Part shown: positions 16,847-26,182 of the stretch, one piece after another | Layout of the letters: each line of letters begins with the position of its first letter | Numbering within the stretch: the first letter of the stretch is position 1 | Source: Marinomonas ostreistagni | Lineage (GTDB): Bacteria; Pseudomonadota; Gammaproteobacteria; Pseudomonadales; Marinomonadaceae | DNA: 64,000 bases | Assembly (NCBI RefSeq): GCF_016461785.1 | Contig: NZ_JAEMUH010000011.1 | Span: 62,001-126,000 of the forward strand | Direction of reading: 5' to 3' | Made by a program: the position numbers and the translations under genes | Notes under the pieces: generated by a model | Told to the model about the DNA's origin: nothing | Seen by the model: the letters and a program-made list of their open reading frames with translations, nothing else | The model's database searches: none

Positions 16847-18100
16847 ATGTTTGACTTAGTTGACTCGTTAAAGAAGAGCAAGAAAAGTGACGTACAAATC
16901 GATCAAGAAAAGATCGGTACAGTTTTATTTTATCAAACAGACGAATGTAAAAAGCTAGTTGAAGAAGCTTATCGTTTTGAAGGTGTTGCTCCGCCTACTG
17001 TTGCGAAAAATACCAAAGATGAAATTACGGATTATGTACGTAAGTCTGATATCGAAATTGTGATTGTAGAGCTTAATAACAGCTCGAATGTTAGCCAAGA
17101 AGCAGAATTTATTAGCCATCTATTGCCTAACCATGCATCGGTTATTGTAATCGGAAGTGAAGACGCTATTTCGACGATTCGTAATTTAAAGGCAATGGGA
17201 TTTTATTACCTATTTTGGCCCATCACGAAGCAGGAACTGATTGACTTTGTTAGAAGTGTTAACGATAACCGTAAGCGTAATAGTAGCCGTGGGCCTGGGC
17301 AAAATAGGAGAGCGAAATACATTAGCGTCATTGGCTCAAAAGGCGGTGTAGGTGCAACGTTTATTTGTGCCGAGCTATCGTACTTACTAAGTGCCCATAA
17401 GAAATCATCGTGCCTAGTTGTCGATCAGAACTATAGTACGGGTGACCTAGATATCATGATGGGCATACGCGATTATGAAAGACGGAAAGTTCAACAGGGT
17501 GACTTGGCGTCATTAGATGAGTCATTTGCACAATCATTAATGTTTCGCCAAAACAGTTTATTATCTGTTTTGTCGCTCACATCGGAAACACTAGACAGTA
17601 CATCATTACTGGATTATTCGAATGCAGTAGTGGATTTACTCGCCAGTGAAGTGAACTTTGTTTTAGAGGATTGCTCTTCTTCAGTAGGGTTTGGCATTGA
17701 GTCGGATAAGTTTATTGGCCAATGTGACTGTATTGTTCTGGTCATGGCTCCTACTGTTTCTTCTGTTCGAGATGCTGCTCGAATGCGGGATAAGATCCAA
17801 AAAATCAATCACAGTGATTCGTTGCGCCTGATCTTGGTTATGAATAATACCTTACCGAAGAAAGCTCAAACTCTCACCTTGGCGGATGCCGAAGCCTTCT
17901 TAAAACACAAAATTGATATTGAAATTCCTTACTGTGAACAATTGTCGTTTTATATTCTAGACGACAAAAGAATCGCTAAAACGTCACTAAAACCAGCCAA
18001 ACCTCTGAAAGAGTTAGCGTCCGTTGTATTAGGGGAAAGCACAGAGGAGAAAAAGCAAAAACGCTCACTTTTCTCTTTTGGTAAGCGAGATAACAAGTAG
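16847..18100 (+). CDS. tadZ: Tad pilus localisation ATPase TadZ/CpaE
   Basis: This 417-residue protein has a degenerate receiver-like N-terminal domain (residues ~20-140) and a MinD/ParA-type ATPase domain starting YISVIGSKGGVGATF. The deviant Walker A KGGVGAT differs from the common KGGVGKT in having Ala at the last Lys position, as in some TadZ/CpaE members. TadZ places the Tad machine at the pole or at a defined site on the inner membrane. A GGAGTAAT motif lies just upstream of the ATG at 16847. Confidence 0.9.
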   Translation: MFDLVDSLKKSKKSDVQIDQEKIGTVLFYQTDECKKLVEEAYRFEGVAPPTVAKNTKDEITDYVRKSDIEIVIVELNNSSNVSQEAEFISHLLPNHASVIVIGSEDAISTIRNLKAMGFYYLFWPITKQELIDFVRSVNDNRKRNSSRGPGQNRRAKYISVIGSKGGVGATFICAELSYLLSAHKKSSCLVVDQNYSTGDLDIMMGIRDYERRKVQQGDLASLDESFAQSLMFRQNSLLSVLSLTSETLDSTSLLDYSNAVVDLLASEVNFVLEDCSSSVGFGIESDKFIGQCDCIVLVMAPTVSSVRDAARMRDKIQKINHSDSLRLILVMNNTLPKKAQTLTLADAEAFLKHKIDIEIPYCEQLSFYILDDKRIAKTSLKPAKPLKELASVVLGESTEEKKQKRSLFSFGKRDNK

Positions 18101-18109
18101 AGGTTTACC

Positions 18110-19402
18110 ATGATCGGTGCAAAGGCAATATATGTTGGATTAAGAAAGCAAATATTTGATGCGCTTGATCCCGATGTGATTTCAAGCCTAAACAAAGAGC
18201 AGCTTAGTAAGCAGCTAACAGACGCTATTGACTTACTTATTAGTCGTGAAGGTCTATCAGTCCCTAAGGCAATACGCCAAGACTTTGTGAAGAATTTGGT
18301 CAACGAACTGGTTGGTTTAGGACCACTGCAAGGCTTGATGGAAGATGAATCGATCAGCGATATCATGATCAATGGTCATGAGAACGTTTTTATCGAGCGT
18401 AATGGTTTGGTAGAGCGCACACATGTTGACTTTATTGATGAGAAGCAACTGCTTGAGATAGCGAAACGTATAGCCTCTCGCGTTGGTAGGAGGGTGGATG
18501 ACTCCTCGCCAACCTGTGATGCGCGTCTAGCGGATGGTAGCCGTGTCAACATTGTTATCCCACCGATTGCGATTGATGGCACATCCATTTCGATTCGTAA
18601 GTTCAAAAAGCAAAGTATTGATTTTCAAAAGCTATGCGAATTTGGCGCCATGAGTGTCGAAATGGCACAAGTGATGATGGTTGCCGCCCGGTGTCGTTTG
18701 AATATATTGATTTCTGGTGGTACGGGTTCAGGTAAAACCACCATGCTCAATGCCCTGTCCCAATATATCTCTGAGAATGAGCGTATTGTGACCATAGAGG
18801 ATGCGGCAGAATTAAGACTTCAGCAACCGCATGTGGTTCGTCTTGAAACTCGAACAGCCGGTATTGAAAATACAGGTATGGTATCTCAGCGAGACTTGGT
18901 GATTAACTCATTACGTATGCGTCCTGATCGCATCATTGTTGGTGAGTGTCGTGGTGCAGAGGCCTTTGAAATGTTGCAGGCAATGAATACAGGCCACGAT
19001 GGGTCTATGTCCACATTGCACGCCAACACCCCCCGTGACGCTTTGGCTCGTGTAGAGTCCATGGTGATGATGGCAACCAGTAATCTACCACTGGAGGCGA
19101 TTCGTCGAACCATTGTCAGCGCAGTAGACCTTATTATCCAAATCAGCCGATTACATGATGGCTCACGTAAAGTGATGAGCATTACGGAAGTCGTTGGCCT
19201 GGAAGGAAGTAGTGTTATTCTAGAAGAAATCTTCCGTTTTCAGCCAAGCTATAATCAAAATGAGCAAGGCAAACTTGAAGGCAGCTTTGAAACTACTGGT
19301 TTAATGAAGCGCTCAGTCCTGTTTGAAAAAGCTCGCTTCTTTGGCTTAGAAGAACGTCTAGTAGGGGCTTTCAAAAGCTTGGAGCAAAAGGAGAAAAAGT
19401 AA
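18110..19402 (+). CDS. tadA: Tad secretion ATPase TadA/CpaF
   Basis: TadA is the cytoplasmic hexameric motor that drives pilus extension (and retraction in some bacteria). The 430-residue sequence has the type II/IV ATPase core: Walker A SGGTGSGKTTML at residues 202-213, an Asp box and Walker B-like VGECRGAEAFEMLQAMNTGH, and His box MSTLHANTPRDALAR. The N-terminal domain includes the SDIMINGHENVFIERNG segment seen in CpaF proteins. It starts 9 bp after tadZ and its stop overlaps the tadB start by one base. Confidence 0.97.
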   Translation: MIGAKAIYVGLRKQIFDALDPDVISSLNKEQLSKQLTDAIDLLISREGLSVPKAIRQDFVKNLVNELVGLGPLQGLMEDESISDIMINGHENVFIERNGLVERTHVDFIDEKQLLEIAKRIASRVGRRVDDSSPTCDARLADGSRVNIVIPPIAIDGTSISIRKFKKQSIDFQKLCEFGAMSVEMAQVMMVAARCRLNILISGGTGSGKTTMLNALSQYISENERIVTIEDAAELRLQQPHVVRLETRTAGIENTGMVSQRDLVINSLRMRPDRIIVGECRGAEAFEMLQAMNTGHDGSMSTLHANTPRDALARVESMVMMATSNLPLEAIRRTIVSAVDLIIQISRLHDGSRKVMSITEVVGLEGSSVILEEIFRFQPSYNQNEQGKLEGSFETTGLMKRSVLFEKARFFGLEERLVGAFKSLEQKEKK

Positions 19403-20331
19403 TGTTAGGCTTTTTCGCTTTTTTAACGCTATTAGGTTTGGTCGGCTATTTTTACTTCAGTCATCAATTGAAGCGTTCAAAGCACATTGATTATTTGAAT
19501 GAATACTCTCGCTCTGAAATGCCGAAATTGTCAAAGAGCAGCCAGCAGGTAGTCGATTTAAAGAGTCTCTCTGGGCGTACTTTTTTTGATAAGCTAAAGA
19601 ACCGTTGGCTGAATTTATTAAACCTACTTGGAAAACAAGGCACATTAAAGCTAACTTTGTTTTACGTTGTGCTTGCGCTGGTTGCTAAGCTGTTTAACGA
19701 CAACTTTGTTCAAAGTAACTACTACCTAATTTTGGCGGCCTTTCTCGTATTCGGGAGTTTTGTGGGTTATACATGGCTTCAGTCGAAACAACATAAGTCA
19801 TTTGAGGAAGTCTTTCCGGTTGCCCTAAATATGCTGACCAGTGCTGTTTCTGCAGGGGAAAGTATCACACAAGCGATCAGCTATGTGGGCGAGTCATTAG
19901 ATGGGCGTGTTGCAGATGAATTTCGAATCATGGGAAAGCGACTTCAGTTAGGCGAAGCACCTGAAGAAGTCTTTCGAAAAGCCTGTGTCCGCTTCCCATA
20001 CCCTACGTTCTATTTCTTCGTTATTACCATTCAAGCCAATATGGAGCGGGGCGGTCAGTTAAAAGATATTATTCAGCGCTTAAACCGCTTAATGTTTAAT
20101 ATTCGTGCGATCGAGAAAAAGAAATATGCCCTGACATCAGAGGCGAGGACCTCTGCGAAGATTGTTGGCGCCATCCCCTTTATATTTTTGATCATGATGC
20201 GTTTTTTGAGCCCTGAAAACTTTGACTTTGTAATGAACGATTCAGAAGGTCGAAAACTGCTTTATTACATGCTCTCAAGTGAAGCCATTGGTATTGCGAT
20301 TATATGGGGGTTAATGAAAAGTGTTCGTTGA
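19402..20331 (+). CDS. tadB: Tad inner-membrane platform protein TadB
   Basis: This 309-residue GspF/T2SSF-domain protein forms part of the inner-membrane platform that couples TadA to pilus assembly. The T2SSF region begins FEEVFPVALNMLTSAVSAGE and continues GKRLQLGEAPEEVFRKACVR. Four hydrophobic segments are visible: one at the N-terminus, one pair near residues 80-130 and one at the C-terminus. It overlaps tadA by one base (TAATG) and tadC by 11 bp, typical of a translationally coupled pair. Confidence 0.92.
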   Translation: MLGFFAFLTLLGLVGYFYFSHQLKRSKHIDYLNEYSRSEMPKLSKSSQQVVDLKSLSGRTFFDKLKNRWLNLLNLLGKQGTLKLTLFYVVLALVAKLFNDNFVQSNYYLILAAFLVFGSFVGYTWLQSKQHKSFEEVFPVALNMLTSAVSAGESITQAISYVGESLDGRVADEFRIMGKRLQLGEAPEEVFRKACVRFPYPTFYFFVITIQANMERGGQLKDIIQRLNRLMFNIRAIEKKKYALTSEARTSAKIVGAIPFIFLIMMRFLSPENFDFVMNDSEGRKLLYYMLSSEAIGIAIIWGLMKSVR

Positions 20332-21211
20332 TCTCTTCTCAGATACGATTTTTGTCTCTTTGTTGGTCGCATTTTATACAGTGTTCATTGTTCTTATACT
20401 GGGTTCGAGCAAGCAACGCAGTAAGGGAATGCAGTGGTTAATGAGCTACCGCCTTCAAGATGAACCCAAAAGCCGCTTTCGAATGTTACGTAAGTTGATG
20501 AAAGGGCTTCGCTCTGCCTTCTCTGCGTCAGAGCAGGAGATGCAGAAAAAGTTTCTAGCGGCAGGATTTTATAATCAACAAATTGCTGTGTACTATATGC
20601 CAGCTAAATATCTTGGTTTGTGTCTAGGTGCAGGGATTATCTATTGGCTTTCGATCGAGCAAAACTGGGCATTAAAGAACTTATTCATTTATCTTGGTGT
20701 TTGGTTGGTTGTGGTGCTGATTGTTCCTGATGCCTATTTGGCTAGGCGTACCAAAAACCTGCAAACTAATATCTCTATTAAGCTGCCTTACATGATTGAC
20801 CTATTGGCTGTTTGTGTACAAACAGGGATGACAATCGAAGCTTCTATGGCATACCTGAGCAAGGAAATGATGTCTTTTGATAAAGACCTTGGCCACATGC
20901 TTAACAAGACGAATGATCGCATCCAAATCGTAGGTATTGAGCAAGCGTTATCAGAACTTCATAGTCGAGTCCCCACAAATGAGATGCGAAGCTTTGTCAT
21001 GACATTAAACCAGAGCTTGCAGTACGGCTCTTCTATTTACACGGTGTTAACGACTTTATCTTCTGAAATACGCGAAGTGCAAATGCTGGGTCTAGAAGAG
21101 AAAATCGGTAAATTGGCGGCTAAAATGTCTGTTCCATTGATACTTTTTGTAATGTTTCCGATTGTTATATTGATCGCAGCACCTGGAATAATGAGGATGA
21201 TGAATGGTTAA
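20321..21211 (+). CDS. tadC: Tad inner-membrane platform protein TadC
   Basis: This is a second T2SSF-type membrane protein of 296 residues that partners with TadB. The T2SSF core is visible at IKLPYMIDLLAVCVQTGMTI, and there are four hydrophobic segments, the last at PLILFVMFPIVILIAAPGIM. It starts at a GTG inside the 3' end of tadB and overlaps the tadD start by 8 bp. Together tadA-tadB-tadC make the conserved motor-platform cassette. Confidence 0.92.
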   Translation: MFVDLFSDTIFVSLLVAFYTVFIVLILGSSKQRSKGMQWLMSYRLQDEPKSRFRMLRKLMKGLRSAFSASEQEMQKKFLAAGFYNQQIAVYYMPAKYLGLCLGAGIIYWLSIEQNWALKNLFIYLGVWLVVVLIVPDAYLARRTKNLQTNISIKLPYMIDLLAVCVQTGMTIEASMAYLSKEMMSFDKDLGHMLNKTNDRIQIVGIEQALSELHSRVPTNEMRSFVMTLNQSLQYGSSIYTVLTTLSSEIREVQMLGLEEKIGKLAAKMSVPLILFVMFPIVILIAAPGIMRMMNG

Positions 21212-22850
21212 AGTTATCGGTTTTAGTATTGGCATTCTTCTACTTAGTGGGTGTGCGATGACGCCTAATGCAAATACTAGTTCAGCGCCATTATCAGATA
21301 ACTCAAGGTTAAATGAAGCGTTCCTTGAGCAGTCCAAAAACTATCCTCGTCTGATTGACTTATATAAGGAGCAGCTTAAGCAAAAGGAGAACGCTGATAC
21401 TCGCCTAAAATTAGCTCAAATATATGTCGACACTAAGGACTTTGAATCTGCTCTCTTTACGCTGATGCCGATGATCAGAGATGCCGACGCTCCTGCTTCA
21501 GTATTTTATTTACAGGGAGTTTCCTTGTACGGCGTAGGCAAATTAGAGCAAGCACAGCAGTCATTATTAATCGCGGTGAAAAGAGCACCAGATGACGCCA
21601 AAACGGTGAATATGTTAGGTGTTGTACAAGCGGAACAGGGGGATTTAGTCGATGCTCGTCAGTCTTTTCTTTCTGCTCGTGGGCTCATGTATGACGATAT
21701 CACGGTTAAAAATAATTTAGCTTTACTAGACATGATTGAAGGGGATTTTAAGCAAGCGGCAGCCCGTTTAATGCCAATTTACATAGCGAACCCTGCAAAA
21801 GTGGATGCCCAAGTGAAAGCTAATTTAGCCATCATCGTGTCTAAGCTGGGAAGCTTCGAGTCATTGAAGTCCATTTACTCTGGGAAATACAGTGAAGCTG
21901 AATTATTTGAAATCTTTCAGAATCTGCGCGCTAGCGAGCCTGCGACCAGAACATCCACCAAAGCTATTTCTAGTAAGACAAATGTAAGCCAACCAATAAA
22001 GTCATCTCAGTCAGTGATTCAGCCTCAGTTTGAGTCGACAGTTGCCGCACAATCTGAAATGGCTTCATCTAGCGATGCCCAACCGCAACCATCCTCGCAG
22101 ACTGATAGGGTTCAACCTATGGCTTCAGTTGCGTCGAACTCTCTTTCATCAATGCCAGCTAGACAAGCGAGTGTGTCTTCTGAAAAACAAACGGATGGTA
22201 GTATGCTTAAGTTACCTGCTATTGATGAAGCGATAGACAGTGAGTTAAATACAGAGATTGAACGACCTAGTAGTGTGCTCTTATCGGAGCTAGTAACGCC
22301 TACTTTCGAGGAATCTATGGTGTTACCAGGCTCACAAGCATTAATGCCAAATACAGACGTTACTAGGAAAGAAGAGCGTCGTAGCTTTACTGAATTGACA
22401 GGTATTTCCCGACGCTACGAAACGACTGTCGAGCCGTTATCCGAGGTTGAGGTGAATCCTTTAGTACCACCTCAGAAACTTCAGCCAGTTGTAAACAGTA
22501 CGTTTAATGAACAGAGCAAAGATGAGCAAGCAACCAAGGAATCGGAGTTCAGTAGCCTAATGGGGATTGAAAGACGCTATGCTTCTGCTGCACCACAATC
22601 TGTCGAGACAAGTTTACAAACAAGCAGCCTTGAGGATACCGATGAACCCACTGCACCAGAAGGTGCTAAAATATGGTCTAAACCTGAAGTAAGTAACAAT
22701 GCCAGTGCAGAACATGATTTCGTGAAATTAGCCACTTATTCACTCGTATCTGATGGTGTTTCGGAAATTCCTGTTGCCCAGTTTCGTCATCGAGGGTATC
22801 TCATTGACGTGACGTTTGATGAGCAAGGTAACATGATAAATGTGGAATAG
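21204..22850 (+). CDS. tadD: TadD-type TPR lipoprotein with long disordered extension
   Basis: This 548-residue protein starts with a lipoprotein signal (GFSIGILLLSGCAM, Cys17). Residues ~40-240 form tetratricopeptide repeats (RLKLAQIYVDTKDFESALFT, GVSLYGVGKLEQAQQSLLIA, VNMLGVVQAEQGDLVDARQS), the usual TadD part, which helps secretin assembly. Residues ~240-548 are a Ser/Gln/Pro-rich, probably disordered extension that roughly doubles the usual length (~250). It contains a repeated short motif: RRSFTELTGISRRYE and EFSSLMGIERRYA. A small folded strand set closes the protein (FRHRGYLIDVTFDEQGNMI). It overlaps tadC and is followed by tadE. Confidence 0.82.
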   Translation: MVKVIGFSIGILLLSGCAMTPNANTSSAPLSDNSRLNEAFLEQSKNYPRLIDLYKEQLKQKENADTRLKLAQIYVDTKDFESALFTLMPMIRDADAPASVFYLQGVSLYGVGKLEQAQQSLLIAVKRAPDDAKTVNMLGVVQAEQGDLVDARQSFLSARGLMYDDITVKNNLALLDMIEGDFKQAAARLMPIYIANPAKVDAQVKANLAIIVSKLGSFESLKSIYSGKYSEAELFEIFQNLRASEPATRTSTKAISSKTNVSQPIKSSQSVIQPQFESTVAAQSEMASSSDAQPQPSSQTDRVQPMASVASNSLSSMPARQASVSSEKQTDGSMLKLPAIDEAIDSELNTEIERPSSVLLSELVTPTFEESMVLPGSQALMPNTDVTRKEERRSFTELTGISRRYETTVEPLSEVEVNPLVPPQKLQPVVNSTFNEQSKDEQATKESEFSSLMGIERRYASAAPQSVETSLQTSSLEDTDEPTAPEGAKIWSKPEVSNNASAEHDFVKLATYSLVSDGVSEIPVAQFRHRGYLIDVTFDEQGNMINVE

Positions 22851-22861
22851 TGGGGGTTAAC

Positions 22862-23404
22862 ATGGGGCTATTGAAAATGTCTGGCCGCCTTCAAAAAAGA
22901 GCGCCTACTTCACCAAAGAGAAAGCGCGGTGTGGCGGCACTTGAATTTGTTATGGGCTTTGGCGCATTTTGGGGGATGTGTCTCCTATGGGCTGAAATGA
23001 GTTACGTTTCTTATGTGTCAGCTTTGGGCGATGTGCTGATCTCCAATGCAAGTCACTATGCCAAGCTAAATCCAAATGACTTAACAGATGCAAACCAAGC
23101 TAACTTCAACCAAGATTTTCAGACCATTATTAATCAGAATGATAGCGTCTGGAGTAACTTCGTATCCGCAAATGCGTTCAAAACAAGTATTCAGTTTGTG
23201 CAAAGTTATGACGAGCTAGCCAACCTTACGGCAACCTGTGCCACGACCGCTGATGGCAATCAATGTGGTACCGCCATTGGTGCGCCAATTGCAATATATC
23301 GAATTGAATACGACTATCAACCTATTTTCTCGGCATTCTTTGGTACTCGTACCGATGTGTTTTCAAGGGAGATGATCGTTGTACAGGAGTATCAGCGTGG
23401 TTAA
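22862..23404 (+). CDS. tadE: TadE pseudopilin
   Basis: This 180-residue minor pseudopilin has the prepilin-like cleavage site KRGVAALEFVMGFGAFWGMC, with Gly before the hydrophobic segment and Glu at +5. TadE and TadF are processed by TadV and help initiate Flp assembly. An in-frame GTG at 22850 overlaps the tadD stop, but the ATG at 22862 has GGGG six bases upstream and gives the expected N-terminus, so it is preferred. Four residues separate the next gene. Confidence 0.85.
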   Translation: MGLLKMSGRLQKRAPTSPKRKRGVAALEFVMGFGAFWGMCLLWAEMSYVSYVSALGDVLISNASHYAKLNPNDLTDANQANFNQDFQTIINQNDSVWSNFVSANAFKTSIQFVQSYDELANLTATCATTADGNQCGTAIGAPIAIYRIEYDYQPIFSAFFGTRTDVFSREMIVVQEYQRG

Positions 23405-23407
23405 TGT

Positions 23408-23956
23408 ATGAAACAGGTGCAACGTTATAGTCATAGAAGACCACATCGACTAAAGGGAAACTTTTTAGTTGAGTTTTCTATTGTAGGTTTGGTATTTGCT
23501 GCGGCGTTATCATTTGCCAGCGATACCATGATTAGCTTTTCTGTTAAAGGCAAACTGGACCGTTTAGCGTATTCAGGTGTGGGTTTGCTAAAAGAAAGAA
23601 CGGCACTGTTTGGCTCTAATCAGTTAACGGTATCTGATGCTGAATTCCAGCAACTTGATACCATTTTGCAAAATTCACTAACACGAATGCTGTCTAGTTT
23701 TGATACAACGAAATACGGTATCCGTTTGGAAACATGGGATCCTGACGCCGGATATTCCTCTAGAGACAGAGGTCAAATAACCTGTACCCAAAGCGATTTA
23801 GATTTAAGCTCTGACCTATCTGTGATGACGTCTTGGGGAAGAGAAGCTTCTCTTTATCGAATCACTTTGTGTTATGAAACCCCCAACTGGTTTGGTCGTT
23901 TTGTAACAAATGATGACACGGTTGTTCGAAGTGACGCGTTGATGATAGGGCGCTAA
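23408..23956 (+). CDS. tadF: TadF pseudopilin
   Basis: This 182-residue protein follows tadE after 3 bp. A basic N-terminus leads to KGNFLVEFSIVGLVFAAALS, a prepilin-like site (Gly-Asn with Glu at about +5 of the hydrophobic stretch) and one transmembrane helix. The remainder is a periplasmic domain with two Cys residues. Position and form match TadF rather than a further TadE. It ends before a 99-bp gap that precedes tadG. Confidence 0.8.
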   Translation: MKQVQRYSHRRPHRLKGNFLVEFSIVGLVFAAALSFASDTMISFSVKGKLDRLAYSGVGLLKERTALFGSNQLTVSDAEFQQLDTILQNSLTRMLSSFDTTKYGIRLETWDPDAGYSSRDRGQITCTQSDLDLSSDLSVMTSWGREASLYRITLCYETPNWFGRFVTNDDTVVRSDALMIGR

Positions 23957-24055
23957 ATTAACCCTTTTATAGTGCCTATTAATTAGCCTTTATTGGGTTT
24001 TTAGTTCAAAATATAAACAGTGAATATCAGTCTTTTTTACGAGTAAATACTTTAG

Positions 24056-25528
24056 ATGGTTGCATATCGTTCTAGAAAACGCTTATCTGGTCATGCGGGC
24101 CTTATGTTTGCCATGATCTTCCCTGTTTTATTTGGGATGTTCATCTGGGCAACAGATGGAGCGCGCATGCTACAAAGTGATGCTCGTCTAACCGATGCAA
24201 TGGAAGTCGCCGTATTAGCGGTTGCAGCTGGGGCTTCGGATGAAGATACGGAGCGCCAAGCGATTGCGCAGCGTTTCGTGGCAGGCTACTTTCCCGATGT
24301 CGATAATGCGAACATTACGGTTACATCTAGTAAGCAGCCTAAAACTGAGGGAAGTGGAGATGAGCAGGTAAGGTTTTTCGAGTACAGCTTAACGGTATCT
24401 ATAAATAGAGAAACTTTATTTAATGACAATAATACCAGTCTATCCTACGGCAATTCTTTTAACATGGGCAGAACATCACAAGCAAGGAAGGGGTTATCTG
24501 AAGCAGTTGATGTTGTGCTTGTTGCCGATTACTCTGCTTCCATGTTTGAAACTTGGTCTGGGGGAAACCAAAGGAAATTCAAAGACCTGAATGATATAAC
24601 TAATGATATTGCAGATGAATTGGAACATTATAATGAACAAAATCCAACATTAATAAACACACTTGCTGTTGTTGGTTTTGATTTTTATACATCTCAGGTT
24701 ACAACTAATTACGTAGAGAAAGACGTTAAAGTTGGAGAGGAATGTTATTGGGAGCGAAGGAAAGGGAAGTGGCGTTACGTTTGTGAAGATGTTACGGAAA
24801 AACAGCTTGTTGAAGAAATTACAAGATCTTTTTCACACCATCTAGTGTGTAATGATAATACCTACTGGCAGAGCTATGGGCGTTATGACTATGAAACGTC
24901 TTTGACTGATGATTGTTACAGTAATTTGGACGGGGCATTTCAAGAGTGGGCGATAGCAAGTGATAGAGCGCATAATTATATCGATGCTTCGGCTACCGTT
25001 GATAATGTATTTAATCAAAGTCATGCATCGAATCGATATAGATTGAGCGAGTCAGAAGTTACTAATATTTCAGTCTTTGAAGATATTTCTCCTAGCAGTG
25101 ATTTTGAAGCCGTTACTAATAAAGTGAATGATAGTAATCGTTTTGATATTTCTAAGAGTGGAGGGAGTGGGACATCTTCTTATGCTGGTATTATAAGAGC
25201 AGCTCAAATGGCTGAGGCTGGTTCGAATCCAAGACGTTTAATTATTATTTTGTCTGATGGGGTTGATTCATATAGTTCAATTACGGATAAGCTAATTAAT
25301 AATGGTTTATGTTCCTCAATTGTAAACCACCTTGAGAGCCTAACCGTCGATGGTAAAAGTGTTCGTGCTGAGTTGGCTGCAATTGGATTTGATTATGATG
25401 TCGATGCGAATCCTCAAATGAAAAATTGTGTTGGTGAAGGGCGTGTATATGCGGCTCAAAACACAGAAGATATAAAAAACAAAATTTTGAGCCTTATTTC
25501 TGAAGAAGTAGGTAGCTTGGTGCGTTAG
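24056..25528 (+). CDS. tadG: TadG-like protein with von Willebrand A domain
   Basis: This 490-residue protein has a TadE-like N-terminal membrane segment (AGLMFAMIFPVLFGMFIWAT) and a large extracytoplasmic part with a vWA domain. The MIDAS motif is DVVLVADYSASMFETW (DxSxS), and a later strand reads PRRLIIILSDGVDSY. TadG proteins join the envelope end of the Tad machine and can act in surface adhesion; several here contain vWA. The 99-bp gap before it is AT-rich and has no clear terminator, so it may have its own promoter. It is followed by an OmpA-like gene after 20 bp. Confidence 0.88.
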   Translation: MVAYRSRKRLSGHAGLMFAMIFPVLFGMFIWATDGARMLQSDARLTDAMEVAVLAVAAGASDEDTERQAIAQRFVAGYFPDVDNANITVTSSKQPKTEGSGDEQVRFFEYSLTVSINRETLFNDNNTSLSYGNSFNMGRTSQARKGLSEAVDVVLVADYSASMFETWSGGNQRKFKDLNDITNDIADELEHYNEQNPTLINTLAVVGFDFYTSQVTTNYVEKDVKVGEECYWERRKGKWRYVCEDVTEKQLVEEITRSFSHHLVCNDNTYWQSYGRYDYETSLTDDCYSNLDGAFQEWAIASDRAHNYIDASATVDNVFNQSHASNRYRLSESEVTNISVFEDISPSSDFEAVTNKVNDSNRFDISKSGGSGTSSYAGIIRAAQMAEAGSNPRRLIIILSDGVDSYSSITDKLINNGLCSSIVNHLESLTVDGKSVRAELAAIGFDYDVDANPQMKNCVGEGRVYAAQNTEDIKNKILSLISEEVGSLVR

Positions 25529-25548
25529 AAATTTAGGAACTGTGATTA

Positions 25549-26181
25549 ATGAAAGTAGTTGGGCTAGGCGTCTTAGGTTTTTCAGGGATTGTGTTAAGCG
25601 CGTTATCATTTGCCGCTAGCGACGCTAGTCAGTTAGATATTTACTGTAGTAACGGGGCATTGGAGTTTCAACAATCTGTTCATGTAGGGCAAGGAACTCG
25701 AATTTATGTTAATCAAGGCACATACTCCTACATACCTGACTCATTACCTATTGAGCCTTCTTTTCAATTTATCCAAGATCAATTAGTCGGTCAGGGAGAG
25801 TTGTCCGAAGAATGCGCTGAATTTCTAATGACGAAAGGGGATCGAGCTTTTTCAAAAGATGGTGTGATGGCAAGGGTGCACTTTGCGTTTAATAGTAGTG
25901 AGCTGACAGAACAGTCTCGTTACATTCTTGATAGCTTGTTAGAGCGCCTTCAGTACGCTAATAAAGTGGTTGTAGAAGGTCATACGGATAACGTAGGCGG
26001 CAAAAAGTATAACTTTACCCTCGGTGCCAATCGGGCAGTGGCTGTTTCAAGCTACATGGCCAAGCATCCAAATGCGCCTTACAACCTAGTCAAAATTTCG
26101 AAAGGTGAAACCGACCCGGTTGCCGACAACAGCACGGAAAATGGGCGCTATTTAAATAGACGTGTGGACATTAAGCAATAG
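25549..26181 (+). CDS. OmpA-domain envelope protein, last gene of the Tad locus
   Basis: This 210-residue protein has a signal peptide (VLGFSGIVLSALSFAAS) and a C-terminal OmpA peptidoglycan-binding domain (VHFAFNSSELTEQSRYILDS, VVVEGHTDNVGGKKYNFTLG, NRRVDIKQ at the end). The N-terminal ~90 residues carry a Cys pair and no recognised domain. OmpA-like genes often close tad operons, probably to fix the complex to the wall. It starts 20 bp after tadG and ends one base before the convergent acyltransferase gene. Confidence 0.88.
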   Translation: MKVVGLGVLGFSGIVLSALSFAASDASQLDIYCSNGALEFQQSVHVGQGTRIYVNQGTYSYIPDSLPIEPSFQFIQDQLVGQGELSEECAEFLMTKGDRAFSKDGVMARVHFAFNSSELTEQSRYILDSLLERLQYANKVVVEGHTDNVGGKKYNFTLGANRAVAVSSYMAKHPNAPYNLVKISKGETDPVADNSTENGRYLNRRVDIKQ

Positions 26182-26182
26182 G

